Origin: Chitinophagaceae bacterium
Lineage (GTDB): Bacteria > Bacteroidota > Bacteroidia > Chitinophagales > Chitinophagaceae
Direction of reading: 5' to 3'
Length of the DNA: 64,000 nt
Assembly (NCBI GenBank): GCA_023957755.1
Contig: JAMLGT010000018.1
Location: 17,027-81,026 of the forward strand
Made by a program: the position numbers and the translations under genes. This document shows positions 26,745-35,148 of the stretch, in pieces (positions within the stretch are counted from its first letter, which is position 1; each line of letters begins with the position of its first letter). A model generated the notes under the pieces. It ran no database searches, was not told the origin of the DNA, and worked only from the letters and a program-made list of their open reading frames with translations.

Positions 26745-27656
26745 TTATTTTTCTGAAAGTACAGTTCCTGCTTTACCGACCTCCAGTGTATAGGCTGCAC
26801 CCACTTTAAGTGCATAATTCTCTGTCTGGTGGCCCACTGGAAAATTAAAGCAAACAGGATAGTCGTACTCTTTCATTATATCCCGAATTACTTCCTCCAC
26901 ACTCTGACCGAAAGGATTGTCGGTATCTTTCATATCACTGAAGCGGCCTACCACCATACCTCTCAACTTCCTGAGATTTCCGCTACGTTTCAGGTGATAC
27001 ATCATTCGGTCGATACTGTAAATATATTCACCTGTGTCTTCAATAAAAAGAATTTTGTTTTTCATATCGGGCATCGATGGCGTACCAATAAGATTCACCA
27101 AAAGCATCAGATTACCACCTACTAAAGTGCCTGAGCACTTGCCCTTATGATCAAACGGATGCGTATCAGCATGATAATGCGCTTTCTTTCCTTCAAGTGC
27201 ATCCAGCAGGCTTTGTACATACTCATTGATCCCCTCCCCTTCATCAAAGGCCGCAGCCATTGGCGCATGGAGCGAACCGATATTGTACTTAGTATAGATG
27301 TGGTTCAGAAACACAGTGATGTCGCTGAATCCGATTAACCATTTGGGTTGTTTTACGAACTTCTTAAAATCCAAACCATCTACAATCCTGATGGAGCCAT
27401 AGCCTCCTCTTACAGAAAGAATCGCTTTCACTTTTTCATTATCCAGCATCTTCTGCAAGTCGGCCTGCCTTAATTTGTCATTACCCGAGAAATAATGAAA
27501 TCGGTGGCCGGGTGTTCTGCCCATTAGCACCCTATATCCCCTTGCCTTCAGCACCTCGATACATTTGGCAAATTTTTCATCAGGCATATAGCCGGCCGCA
27601 GCTATCAACCCAATGGTATCACCTGGCTTCAGATAGGGTGGTAATATTGTCTTCAT
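26745..27656 (-). CDS. S66 LD-carboxypeptidase (murein tetrapeptide carboxypeptidase)
   Basis: A 303-residue serine peptidase that removes the terminal D-alanine from muropeptide tetrapeptides in cell-wall recycling. The catalytic triad is visible: S111 in the nucleophile elbow IGFSDIT, E206 in LFIEDTGEY and H276 in PVGHQTENYAL, with spacing like Pseudomonas LdcA (S115/E217/H285). There is no signal peptide (MKTILPPYLKPGDTIGLIA), so it is predicted cytosolic. It follows a longer paralogue after 28 bp and is likely co-transcribed with it. Confidence 0.93.
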   Translation of the reverse strand: MKTILPPYLKPGDTIGLIAAAGYMPDEKFAKCIEVLKARGYRVLMGRTPGHRFHYFSGNDKLRQADLQKMLDNEKVKAILSVRGGYGSIRIVDGLDFKKFVKQPKWLIGFSDITVFLNHIYTKYNIGSLHAPMAAAFDEGEGINEYVQSLLDALEGKKAHYHADTHPFDHKGKCSGTLVGGNLMLLVNLIGTPSMPDMKNKILFIEDTGEYIYSIDRMMYHLKRSGNLRKLRGMVVGRFSDMKDTDNPFGQSVEEVIRDIMKEYDYPVCFNFPVGHQTENYALKVGAAYTLEVGKAGTVLSEK

Positions 27657-27684
27657 TTTCTGTATTCATTTTCCCGTTAAAATA

Positions 27685-28701
27685 TTATTGTAAGGAAACT
27701 AGTTCAGCACTGTTATCATAAACTGAAAGCTTGTGAGGCATTCCGCACTTCAGCGCATAGTTCACCCTAATATGCCCTACCGGAAAGTCGAAACAAACAG
27801 GATAGTCAAATTGCTTCACTTTCTCCATCACAATATCATATAGAGTGAGTCCGAACTCTTCCCCTTCGTCATCCTTCTTAATTGTAAACCCTCCGATGAT
27901 AAGGCCCTTTAATTTATCCAACTTACCCGCCCGCAGGAGATTCCATAGCATACCATCTAACCGGTAAAGATATTCTCCCACATCTTCAATAAACAGGATT
28001 TTGCCATCGGTCTTAATATCCGATCTGCTATCGCTTACCATCTGAAGTAGTGACAGATTTCCTCCTACCAGCTTGCCGACAGCTACGCCGGTACGATTTT
28101 GCAAGGCTGTTCCGGCTGTATATTTCATCTCCTCTCCCAGGAGGCACCTGCGAATAGAGTCGATCGAATCTAACTGCTCTGGAGTACCTCTGCTCTCATC
28201 CTTCAGAAAGCTATTGCACATCTTGGAATGAATGGAAGGTATATTCAGCCTGCTGTTAAGGAGCAGATGGATGGCTGTAGCATCGCTGAAGCCCATTATC
28301 CATTTTGGCTTTTTTTTGAATCTGCCGAAATCGATACGATCCAAAATTCTGATAGCTCCATATCCACCCCTGCCGAGCATGATGGCATCTACAGCATCAT
28401 CATCAATCATCTGCTGGAAGTCTGCCGTGCGCTCCTCATCAGTTCCCCCGAAAGTAAAATCCCGCATCCCCACCGTTTTCCCGGTCTTTATCACAAATCC
28501 CCACTCCTGCATTTTTCGAATTGCAGGTTCACATTCTTCAAGAGATATATGTCCGGAGGGGCAGGTGATTCCAATAGTGTCTCCCGGTTTCAGGTATCGC
28601 GGGCGTGCCGCACTCTCCTCGTCGGGATCGCCCGATTTACCAATCAGACCAAGAGAGGCAATAAACGGGATGGAAGTGTGCAGAAAGTCTTTGCGATCCA
28701 T
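27685..28701 (-). CDS. S66 LD-carboxypeptidase paralogue with N-terminal extension
   Basis: 338 residues, clearly related to the next gene. Catalytic residues align as S139 (MGFSDAT), E239 (LFIEDVGEY) and H310 (PVGHIRVNYAL). Unlike its paralogue it carries about 35 extra N-terminal residues with a short hydrophobic stretch (MDRKDFLHTSIPFIASLGLIG), which may be an export or lipid-less anchor signal; no lipobox or twin-arginine pair is present. So one copy is probably cytosolic and one possibly periplasmic. The pair sits downstream of the hairpin repeat array. Confidence 0.91.
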   Translation of the reverse strand: MDRKDFLHTSIPFIASLGLIGKSGDPDEESAARPRYLKPGDTIGITCPSGHISLEECEPAIRKMQEWGFVIKTGKTVGMRDFTFGGTDEERTADFQQMIDDDAVDAIMLGRGGYGAIRILDRIDFGRFKKKPKWIMGFSDATAIHLLLNSRLNIPSIHSKMCNSFLKDESRGTPEQLDSIDSIRRCLLGEEMKYTAGTALQNRTGVAVGKLVGGNLSLLQMVSDSRSDIKTDGKILFIEDVGEYLYRLDGMLWNLLRAGKLDKLKGLIIGGFTIKKDDEGEEFGLTLYDIVMEKVKQFDYPVCFDFPVGHIRVNYALKCGMPHKLSVYDNSAELVSLQ

Positions 28702-28793
28702 TCAGGCATTCGATTAGTTCTGAGCGTAAATGTAAACTATTTCGTACGCACATTCAGCGAGTCCATACATGAATTTTCCTTCTCTGGCTCTTT

Positions 28794-29105
28794 CTGGCGC
28801 AAGCGTCCGCTTGTGCCGTAAACAACCAATACTCTCTTTTCTAGCGCAGGCATCTCGCTTGTGCTGTAAACACCTAATACCCTTTCTCTGGCGCAAGCGT
28901 CTCGCTTGTGCCGTAAACTTCTAATACCACTTTCTGGCGCAAGCGTCTCGCTTGTGCCGTAAACACCTAATACCCTTTCTCTGGCGCAAGCGTCTCGCTT
29001 GTGCCGTAAACAACCAATACCCCCTTTTCTAGCGCAAGCGTCCCGCTTGTGCCCTAAACTTCTAATACCACTTCTCTGGCGCAAGCGTCTCGCTTGTGTC
29101 ATAAA
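28794..29105 (+). repeat. Tandem array of seven REP-like hairpin units, period 46-48 bp
   Basis: Seven copies of a ~31-bp unit (consensus CTGGCGCAAGCGTCTCGC then TTGTGCCGTAAAC) start at 28794, 28841, 28888, 28934, 28981, 29029 and 29076. Each is a near-perfect hairpin: GGCGCAAGCG and CGCTTGTGCC around a 3-base TCT loop. The 15-17-bp linkers fall into three recurring types (AACCAATAC..., ACCTAATACCC..., TTCTAATACC...), so they are not unique spacers and this is not CRISPR. The array lies between the S66 peptidase start and metG. Reading frames through it on either strand are artefacts of the repeat. Confidence 0.9.
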
Positions 29106-29234
29106 TACTTATTTCCAAAATCTAATCCCAAACACTTATCAAAAGACCTTTTATCCATAAACAAGATTTTAATCCTGGTCTCAGGATAATTTAATGTGCT
29201 GTTGTATCAGGTTTTATTCAGGATAATCTTTTAG

Positions 29235-29260
29235 GCAGCACAAGCGGACGCTTGCGCTAT
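29235..29260 (-). repeat. Inverted copy of the hairpin repeat
   Basis: GCAGCACAAGCGGACGCTTG followed by CGCTAT is the reverse complement of the array unit with a few changes. It is separated by about 130 bp from the tandem array. Confidence 0.75.
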
Positions 29261-29304
29261 TGATAAATTTTTTCTAAGCCTTACCAGGTCTTATCTGAAT
29301 TATC

Positions 29305-29329
29305 CGGCACAAGCGAGACGCTTGCGCCA
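29305..29329 (-). repeat. Inverted copy of the hairpin repeat
   Basis: CGGCACAAGCGAGACGCTTG followed by CGCCA is an exact reverse complement of the core consensus unit. Confidence 0.8.
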
Positions 29330-29373
29330 TTGGTGCTACTGTTACTTTATTTTCCGGACTTATCCTGTTTTCT

Positions 29374-29404
29374 CTGGCGCAAGCGTCTCGCTTGTGCCGT
29401 AAAC
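29374..29404 (+). repeat. Direct copy of the hairpin repeat next to the metG promoter
   Basis: An exact consensus unit in direct orientation, ending about 60 bp before the metG -33 element. With the two inverted copies it forms a separate, loosely spaced group after the tandem array. Confidence 0.85.
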
Positions 29405-29466
29405 TTTCAACCCTTCAGCCAAACCCATTCCAAGAAAAAGTTTTTTCGGATTCGCAAACACTCCTT

Positions 29467-29497
29467 TTTGTGATACAAGCTCATTCGGGTAATTTTG
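29467..29497 (+). promoter_or_regulatory. Bacteroidota-type promoter of metG
   Basis: TTTG (29467-29470), a 19-bp spacer and TAATTTTG (29490-29497): a full match to the -33/-7 consensus. It predicts a leader of about 15 nt to the ATG at 29518 and rules out the longer frame starting at 29392. Confidence 0.7.
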
Positions 29498-29517
29498 CAC
29501 CATTAATTTTTCAGCAG

Positions 29518-31608
29518 ATGAGTGATCCGTCAAGATATTTAGTTACCGCCGCCCTTCCATACGCCAACGGGCCATTACACATTGGCCACCTGGCAGGATG
29601 CTACCTTCCGGCAGATATTTTTGTCCGCTACCTGAGAGTAAACCGAAAGGATGTAAAGTTTGTAGGTGGCAGTGATGAACACGGGGTACCGATTACCATC
29701 CGGGCTATGCAGGAAGGCAAAACACCTCAGGAAGTAGTAGATCATTATCACGCCATCCTGAAAAGCTCGCTGGAAAACATGGGAATCAGCTATGATATCT
29801 ATAGTCGCACGTCGCAGCCCATTCACCATAAGACATCACAGGAATTTTTTCTGAACCTTTATAACAAAGGATTATTTGAGGAAAAAGAATCAGCACAGTA
29901 CTATGATGAAAAGGTAGGTGTTTTCCTGGCAGACCGCTATATCACCGGCACTTGCCCTATATGCGGCAATCCCAATGCCTATGGTGACCAGTGTGAAAAA
30001 TGTGGTTCTTCACTCAGTCCCGACCAATTGATCAATCCACACAGTACACTCAGTGATGCAGTGCCTGTAAAGAAGATCACCAAACACTGGTATTTTCCAC
30101 TTCAGCAATATGAACCCTTCCTGAAAGAGTGGATATTGGAAGGACATAAAGAATGGAAGAATAACGTATATGGCCAATGCAAAAGCTGGCTCGACAACGG
30201 ACTACAATCCAGAGCCATGACCCGCGACAGCAACTGGGGAATCAAAGTGCCACTTCCGGATGCCGAAGGCAAAGTGCTCTACGTATGGTTTGATGCACCT
30301 ATCGGATATATCTCGGCCACCAAAGAGCTGACAGATGACTGGGAGAAATATTGGTGTGACCCCAATACAAAACTCTATCACTTCATCGGTAAAGACAATA
30401 TTGTATTTCACTGTATTATCTTCCCGGCTATGTTGAAGGCCCATGGCGACTTCGTGTTACCGACTAACGTACCGGCGAACGAATTCCTGAACATTGAAGG
30501 AGATAAAGTGTCCACGAGCCGCAACTGGGCTGTATGGATTGATGAGTACCTTAAAGACTTTCCGGGCCAGCAGGATGTACTTAGATATGTCCTTTGTGCC
30601 AATGCTCCTGAAACAAAAGATAATGACTTCACGTGGAAAGACTTCCAGGATCGCAATAACAGCGAACTCGTAGCCAATCTTGGAAACTTCGTGAACCGCA
30701 CTTTTGTGCTGATGCATAAATTGTGCGGAGGCAAAGTGCCTCCATTACACGGAGAAGTGGCTACCGAAGAAGACCAGCAAATGATTAACGCTTTTGCAGA
30801 AACAAAACAGAAAGTGGGCAGCCTCATCGAGCAGTTCAAGTTCAGAGAAGCGCTCAGCGAAATCATGGAACTGGCGCGCAAAGGCAATAAATATATGCAG
30901 GACAAAGAGCCCTGGATTCTTGCACGGCAATTAGACGCAAATGGCAAAGTAGAAGAAACGGCTCAGAAGAAAATAGACATGTGCATCCACGTATGTCTGC
31001 AATTATGCGCGAATCTGGCCATACTGATTTATCCCTTTATGCCCGACACCTCCAAGAAGATGCTGAAGATGATGAAAGTGGTGCAACGTATGTTGTTCTG
31101 GGAGAATGCAGGCAAGGCCAAACTCCTGAGTGTGGGGTACAGCCTGCGTGCGCCTGAACTGCTTTTCAGAAAGATTGAAGACAGCGAGATAGAAGCCCAG
31201 TTAGAAAAACTAAAAAGCGGAACTGCAAAAGCAAAGGAGAAAAAAGAAGCGGCTTCGGCAACTACTTATACTCCACTAAAATCTGAAATCACCATAGATG
31301 ATTTTGGCAAACTGGATTTCCGTACAGGCACTATTCTGACGGCAGAAAAAGTGGAAAAAGCAGATAAACTGCTCAAACTTGAAATCGATCTGGGATTTGA
31401 AAAAAGGACAATTCTCTCAGGCATTGCACAGCATTTCACCCCCGAAGAAATTATCGGACAAAGGGTAGTCGTAGTAGCGAACCTTGCTCCCAGAAAGATG
31501 CGGGGAATTGATAGCAACGGTATGATATTGATGGCAGAGAATCATGAAGGAAAATTATTTTTTGTATCACCGGGCGAAGTTGTAGGCAACGGATATACGG
31601 TGAGGTAG
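29518..31608 (+). CDS. metG: Methionyl-tRNA synthetase with C-terminal tRNA-binding domain
   Basis: About 696 residues. The start at 29518 gives the family N-terminus [20 protein letters not shown] and lies after the promoter; the open frame extends 42 codons upstream into repeat flank and is ignored. HIGH at 21-24, a CPICG...CEKCG zinc knuckle, and the second signature KVSTS at about 330-334 identify a class I MetRS. The anticodon helical domain follows, and a C-terminal EMAP/Arc1p-like OB fold from about residue 590 ([20 protein letters not shown]) helps tRNA binding and dimerisation. It is a single gene, followed by a separately promoted OsmC gene. Confidence 0.97.
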   Translation: MSDPSRYLVTAALPYANGPLHIGHLAGCYLPADIFVRYLRVNRKDVKFVGGSDEHGVPITIRAMQEGKTPQEVVDHYHAILKSSLENMGISYDIYSRTSQPIHHKTSQEFFLNLYNKGLFEEKESAQYYDEKVGVFLADRYITGTCPICGNPNAYGDQCEKCGSSLSPDQLINPHSTLSDAVPVKKITKHWYFPLQQYEPFLKEWILEGHKEWKNNVYGQCKSWLDNGLQSRAMTRDSNWGIKVPLPDAEGKVLYVWFDAPIGYISATKELTDDWEKYWCDPNTKLYHFIGKDNIVFHCIIFPAMLKAHGDFVLPTNVPANEFLNIEGDKVSTSRNWAVWIDEYLKDFPGQQDVLRYVLCANAPETKDNDFTWKDFQDRNNSELVANLGNFVNRTFVLMHKLCGGKVPPLHGEVATEEDQQMINAFAETKQKVGSLIEQFKFREALSEIMELARKGNKYMQDKEPWILARQLDANGKVEETAQKKIDMCIHVCLQLCANLAILIYPFMPDTSKKMLKMMKVVQRMLFWENAGKAKLLSVGYSLRAPELLFRKIEDSEIEAQLEKLKSGTAKAKEKKEAASATTYTPLKSEITIDDFGKLDFRTGTILTAEKVEKADKLLKLEIDLGFEKRTILSGIAQHFTPEEIIGQRVVVVANLAPRKMRGIDSNGMILMAENHEGKLFFVSPGEVVGNGYTVR

Positions 31609-31670
31609 CTTCCCTAAATATCAGAGTCCACTTTGGTGTTTATCCTCTCAGAAAAAGCGAACATTACCAA

Positions 31671-31701
31671 ATTGCAGGCCGACAATGAAAGATTATCTTT
31701 G
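31671..31701 (+). promoter_or_regulatory. Promoter of the OsmC-family gene
   Basis: ATTG (31671-31674), a 19-bp spacer and TATCTTTG (31694-31701). The -7 box is a full match and the -33 has one mismatch. The leader is about 37 nt. Confidence 0.55.
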
Positions 31702-31742
31702 AGGCCGTTTAATAAACATTCACCAATCAAATTTCACACACG

Positions 31743-32162
31743 ATGAGTAAGTATGCAATCGCCACCTGGCGCGGTACAGGCAAAGAAGGTAAAGGATCCA
31801 TATCCACCGAAACACAGGTACTGAGTAATTCCCCATTTACCTTTGCCACACGTTTTGGTGAAGCGAAGGATGGCACCAATCCTGAAGAACTCATAGCCGC
31901 TGCACATGCAGGATGTTTTTCAATGAAACTGAGTTTCGTACTCAATGAGGCAGGGTTCACAGCAGAAGATATTGAGACCCGTTGTGATATCAGTTTCGCT
32001 GATGGCGCTATCAGCAAATCACACCTTTCGGTAAGGGCAAAGGTGCCTGGCATTTCTCCACAGAAATTCAAAGAATGTGCTGAAAATGCAAAAGTAAATT
32101 GTCCTATTTCCAAATCACTCAATAGCAAGATTGAAGTGACAATGGATGCTGTGTTGCATTAG
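31743..32162 (+). CDS. OsmC-type peroxiredoxin
   Basis: A 139-residue OsmC/Ohr-family thiol peroxidase that reduces organic hydroperoxides. Its two redox cysteines are C58 in AAHAGCFSM and C120 in AKVNCPIS (a third, C112, is next to it). This matches the OsmC branch (E. coli C59/C125) rather than Ohr. NPEELIAAAHAGCFSMKLS is almost diagnostic. It has its own promoter, with the free-methionine sulfoxide reductase gene next, so the two may form a small oxidative-damage group. Confidence 0.93.
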   Translation: MSKYAIATWRGTGKEGKGSISTETQVLSNSPFTFATRFGEAKDGTNPEELIAAAHAGCFSMKLSFVLNEAGFTAEDIETRCDISFADGAISKSHLSVRAKVPGISPQKFKECAENAKVNCPISKSLNSKIEVTMDAVLH

Positions 32163-32325
32163 TATTCCATTGCCTTTTCAAAGCGTTGAGGTTTCGTTTC
32201 CTGCACGAAAGCACATTTTTATCCGGTACACATTTTCTCAATCCGGCAACCTGAACAGCCGGGTAACATGGCATTCAATTGATAGCTGAGTAGAGATTTT
32301 GGAATGGCTGTCCTTAAATCTACCC

Positions 32326-32333
32326 TACCTTTG
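32326..32333 (+). promoter_or_regulatory. Promoter -7 box (TACCTTTG) of the msrC-like gene, leaderless geometry
   Basis: A full TAnnTTTG match ending four bases before the ATG at 32338. It lies inside the longer open frame from 32299, so it argues for the internal start. TTTG at 32298-32301 is 24 bp upstream. Confidence 0.6.
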
Positions 32334-32337
32334 CCCT

Positions 32338-32811
32338 ATGGCAGAAGACCTTACTATTATCAGCGGAGACAAGACGGCACAATATCAATCACTTATTCCT
32401 CAAATCAGGGGACTACTCGATGGAGAACCTGACCTTATCGCCAATCTGGCTAATATTTGTGGTGCGTTGAAAGAACAGTTCGACTGGCTATGGGTAGGAT
32501 TTTATTTGGTAAAAGGTAGCGACCTGGTACTCGGCCCCTTTCAGGGCCCGGTGGCTTGCACAAGAATCAGAAAGGGCAAAGGCGTTTGTGGCACAGCCTG
32601 GGAAAAACGCGAGACACTGATAGTGCTGGATGTAACTAAATTTGCCGGACATATCGCGTGCAACAGCACTTCAAGATCAGAAATCGTATTGCCTGTAATC
32701 AGAAACAACGAGGTGGTAGCGGTACTGGATGTGGACAGCACCATGCCCGCGCACTTCGATGAAACTGACCGTCAATTTCTAGAACAGATTATAGCCTTAA
32801 TTCATTTCTAA
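32338..32811 (+). CDS. msrC: Free methionine-(R)-sulfoxide reductase (GAF domain)
   Basis: 157 residues from the ATG at 32338, chosen because a promoter box lies directly before it and upstream codons do not look like the family. It is a single GAF domain with the three cysteines of fRMsr: C74 (PVACTRI), C84 (GVCGTAW) and C108 (HIACNS). Their 10- and 24-residue spacing equals that of E. coli C84/C94/C118. SEIVLPVIRNNEVVAVLDVDS is the family's C-terminal strand pair. It reduces free Met-R-sulfoxide with thioredoxin. It follows OsmC on the same strand. Confidence 0.93.
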   Translation: MAEDLTIISGDKTAQYQSLIPQIRGLLDGEPDLIANLANICGALKEQFDWLWVGFYLVKGSDLVLGPFQGPVACTRIRKGKGVCGTAWEKRETLIVLDVTKFAGHIACNSTSRSEIVLPVIRNNEVVAVLDVDSTMPAHFDETDRQFLEQIIALIHF

Positions 32812-32837
32812 CCAACGCCCTTCCACACATCCAACTT

Positions 32838-33113
32838 ATGTCCTTAACACAAACCATAAAAGAACTGACCCTTATTCCTGGTATTGGTAAATCAATTGCC
32901 ACTGACCTGTACAATATAGGCATCAGGCATGTGGACGATCTCCGTGGCCAGGATCCAGAGGTGCTCTTTAAAACCTCTAATGAATTTGCAGGATGTATTC
33001 AGGACAGATGCCTGCTCTATACATTCAGGTGTGCCGTATATTATGCAGAAACGCCGCGCGAATTACAGGAAGCAGAAAAATTAAAATGGTGGAACTGGAA
33101 AGACAATCGATAA
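32838..33113 (+). CDS. Helix-hairpin-helix protein of the Cdd1 ('pathogenicity locus') family
   Basis: A 91-residue small protein with an N-terminal helix-hairpin-helix (LTLIPGIGKSIATDLYNIGI, residues about 11-30) followed by HVDDLRGQDPEVLF and a cysteine-containing half (AGCIQDRCLLYTFRCAVYYA). This pattern matches the Cdd1 family, widespread and of unknown role. The HhH suggests nucleic-acid contact. It starts 26 bp after the msrC stop and is probably co-transcribed with it. Confidence 0.85.
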   Translation: MSLTQTIKELTLIPGIGKSIATDLYNIGIRHVDDLRGQDPEVLFKTSNEFAGCIQDRCLLYTFRCAVYYAETPRELQEAEKLKWWNWKDNR

Positions 33114-33633
33114 CCCAATGGATTGATTAATCTATAACCGAATGATTATACCTATTCACGCCGGAAGTTCTCTTTCACGTGATTTATTTCAGGATTTGTC
33201 CGATCCAAAATTCTTAAAAAACAGAACCATTGATTTTCGAGCTGATAATTTATTGATTGCCCTGTCAGGTGAGGCTAAGGCTTGCCGGGCATAGACTTTA
33301 CACTTATTACCCTACCCGGAAGAGCAGGGCCAATAAAGTCTCATTCACCAAGGGCTTTAGCCTTCTTTGAGAAGGAACGCAATCCACCTGGGGTGGAGTA
33401 AAGTAACTTCCTCTCCTTTGTCTAATCCCGACCCTTTACCAAGATGGGTTCCTTAACCCAGCTTGACCACATGTCTCTACTCAAGCAGAGAAATTTCCCC
33501 TCCGCCACAGGCAATGCAGGCCTGCGCCCTTCATTGCGCCTGACAGAAATTTGATTCCAAAAAGTAAATTCTGTACGTCTGAAAACTAGTTTTCATCCAC
33601 CATTTCTTTTTTGGAACTTCGTCAAGCGGGGTG
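33114..33633. other. Intergenic region holding a palindromic repeat; no gene recognised
   Basis: 520 bp between the Cdd1-like stop and the stop of the sigma-partner gene. It contains the ~90-bp inverted-repeat element at 33273-33362. A further short inverted repeat, GGCAATG (near 33508) with CATTGCGCC (near 33532), follows. A 50-codon plus-strand frame (33142-33294) overlaps the repeat and shows no family likeness. The T-rich and C-rich remainder shows no RNA gene. Confidence 0.5.
33273..33362. repeat. ~90-bp dispersed inverted-repeat element, copy 1
   Basis: The ends GGCTAAGGC and GGGCTTTAGCC are inverted copies, and the centre has TTATTACCCTACC opposed to CAGGGCC. It aligns along its whole length with 45381-45471 at roughly 70 percent by eye, including the shared core TTATTACCCTAC and the tail AAAGTC...CTTTAG. 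A folded RNA or a MITE/REP-like element are both possible. Confidence 0.75.
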
Positions 33634-35106
33634 TTATCGGCTCTTCTTCACTCCGATCCTGAATCCGTAATTTACAAGATGTTCCCTGATTGGATAGGTG
33701 TTCTGATATGAAGATAAAATCTGGTAACTGAACACAGGGCCCATACTCCAGTTCACACGTGAACCTTTAAAATCGATAAGCGTACCAATATTTCCATTGA
33801 CATTAAATCTCCTGAGCAAATCAGGGTCCTCTACAAAATTCCTCGTATCGCTGGATACCACAAATGAATTAGCATCCAACAAGGCCAACGGCTCAACAGC
33901 GGACATCACAATCACCCTGACATTATCATTTTCATACACCTTCCAGTCGACACCCAGCGGCATAGACAATGTCAGACGGTAGTTATTCAGATTCATCTTG
34001 CCGGCATTTCCTTTGTTGCCATAATAAGTCATATAGCTCTTATTGGATAATGCGCCCTCTCTGTTTACAAACGTTACTGAGGCAAATGTCGGGTGTACAA
34101 AGTCGGCCTTGATTTTATATCCTGAATAGGTGACATGTGCTCCTGTACGCGCTGAAAGCACGTCATTGATCTTATAGATTGCATCTGCCCCACCCTGAAT
34201 ACCTGCAAGCGAGCGCTTACTGATATCAAAACCTACAATATTACTGTTGGCCAACAGACTCTGGGATTGCGGTGCCTGAATATCTATCTTGTTTAAATGT
34301 GCATTAGCCACAACCGGGGCCACAAAGAATTCCCATTGCGCCTTTCTTACTTTAGCGGCCTGCTTCTTAGTGGCAGCCGCACTGGCAACTCCCGCAGCCG
34401 CTACTGTGGCTTCTGAAATAAGTCTGGAGAGTACAATCTTTTTCGTTTCAGGTAATTCAGGCATCACTCCATCAGACAATCCGGATACTGTCAGATCGGC
34501 AATCCCACGCAAACCATAATCCTGTAATACTCCTTTATCTGTTACAGGTACAGATGGGATATTATCCTTATCGGCACTTTCACTAACCGGAACAGCAACT
34601 TCAGAAGCTTTCACAGGTTTATGTTCATCCGGAACGGTTTCAGCACGCTCAATTGTCTGGTTAGGACGCATAACAGAATTATCATCCGGCGGCAGAGAAG
34701 GCACTGCTACCCTTTCCGCCAGGCCTGCCTGATTATTCTTCCTGCGCTTATCAGTGGGAGCCTGTTTGCTCAAAACCATTGTGGCAGATTGGCTCTTTGA
34801 ATAATCCTTTGCCTTACTATTCAGATTGACAGTTTGCGGATCAATCGGCCCTTCAACTGTAAGTTGTTTATTATTTTGTGCTTCAGCCTGAAGTGCATTT
34901 TCTTTAACCTGTGGCTGATGTGAACTTCCAATCCAGACGAGACTGATAAGAATCACCAGTCCCATCCCTAATGACGGCCATTTGCTTCCGGGGCGTAAAT
35001 TATTATATATCCCGTTCCAAACGCGTTCACTGGGTACTAGGTAAAACTTGTCGGCCTGTTCCCTGATCAAGTCTTCAAACTCATCCGTGTCAAATCTCCC
35101 ATCCAT
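33634..35106 (-). CDS. Transmembrane protein encoded with an ECF sigma factor; putative anti-sigma with C-terminal beta-rich domain
   Basis: 490 residues, start 42 bp after the sigma gene stop, so very likely one operon. The N-terminus (DTDEFEDLIREQADKFYLVP, then SERVWNGIYNNLRPG) is acidic and cytoplasmic, suiting sigma binding. One membrane span follows at about 45-62 (LGMGLVILISLVWIG). A low-complexity, Pro/Lys/Ser/Val-rich linker runs to about residue 255. The C-terminal ~230 residues alternate beta-strands with glycine and aromatics (SGYKIKADFVHP, GVDWKVYENDNVRVIVM) and end in a basic-aromatic strand, resembling outer-membrane beta-barrel proteins. The role as sigma regulator is inferred from position and layout, not from a named domain. 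Confidence 0.7.
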   Translation of the reverse strand: MDGRFDTDEFEDLIREQADKFYLVPSERVWNGIYNNLRPGSKWPSLGMGLVILISLVWIGSSHQPQVKENALQAEAQNNKQLTVEGPIDPQTVNLNSKAKDYSKSQSATMVLSKQAPTDKRRKNNQAGLAERVAVPSLPPDDNSVMRPNQTIERAETVPDEHKPVKASEVAVPVSESADKDNIPSVPVTDKGVLQDYGLRGIADLTVSGLSDGVMPELPETKKIVLSRLISEATVAAAGVASAAATKKQAAKVRKAQWEFFVAPVVANAHLNKIDIQAPQSQSLLANSNIVGFDISKRSLAGIQGGADAIYKINDVLSARTGAHVTYSGYKIKADFVHPTFASVTFVNREGALSNKSYMTYYGNKGNAGKMNLNNYRLTLSMPLGVDWKVYENDNVRVIVMSAVEPLALLDANSFVVSSDTRNFVEDPDLLRRFNVNGNIGTLIDFKGSRVNWSMGPVFSYQILSSYQNTYPIREHLVNYGFRIGVKKSR

Positions 35107-35148
35107 TTCTTTCTCTTCAGGTATTTTTGGGTTTATTACAATTTGCAG

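Noticed and set aside
28737..29102. Minus-strand open frame of ~121 codons through the hairpin array
   Set aside because: The peptide (KRDACAR repeats) is a translation of the tandem hairpin repeat; similar short frames appear in other phases. No start context or family.
28794..29105. CRISPR array
   Set aside because: The linkers are only 15-17 bp and come in three reused classes; repeats are hairpins of ~31 bp; no cas gene is present.
33171..33186. Possible parS-like site TCTTTCACGTGATTTA
   Set aside because: It matches the commonly cited parS consensus TGTTTCACGTGAAACA at only 12 of 16 positions and lacks the outer symmetric half; far from parB.
33142..33294. 50-codon plus-strand frame
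   Set aside because: It runs into the palindromic repeat, has no family likeness and no promoter box.
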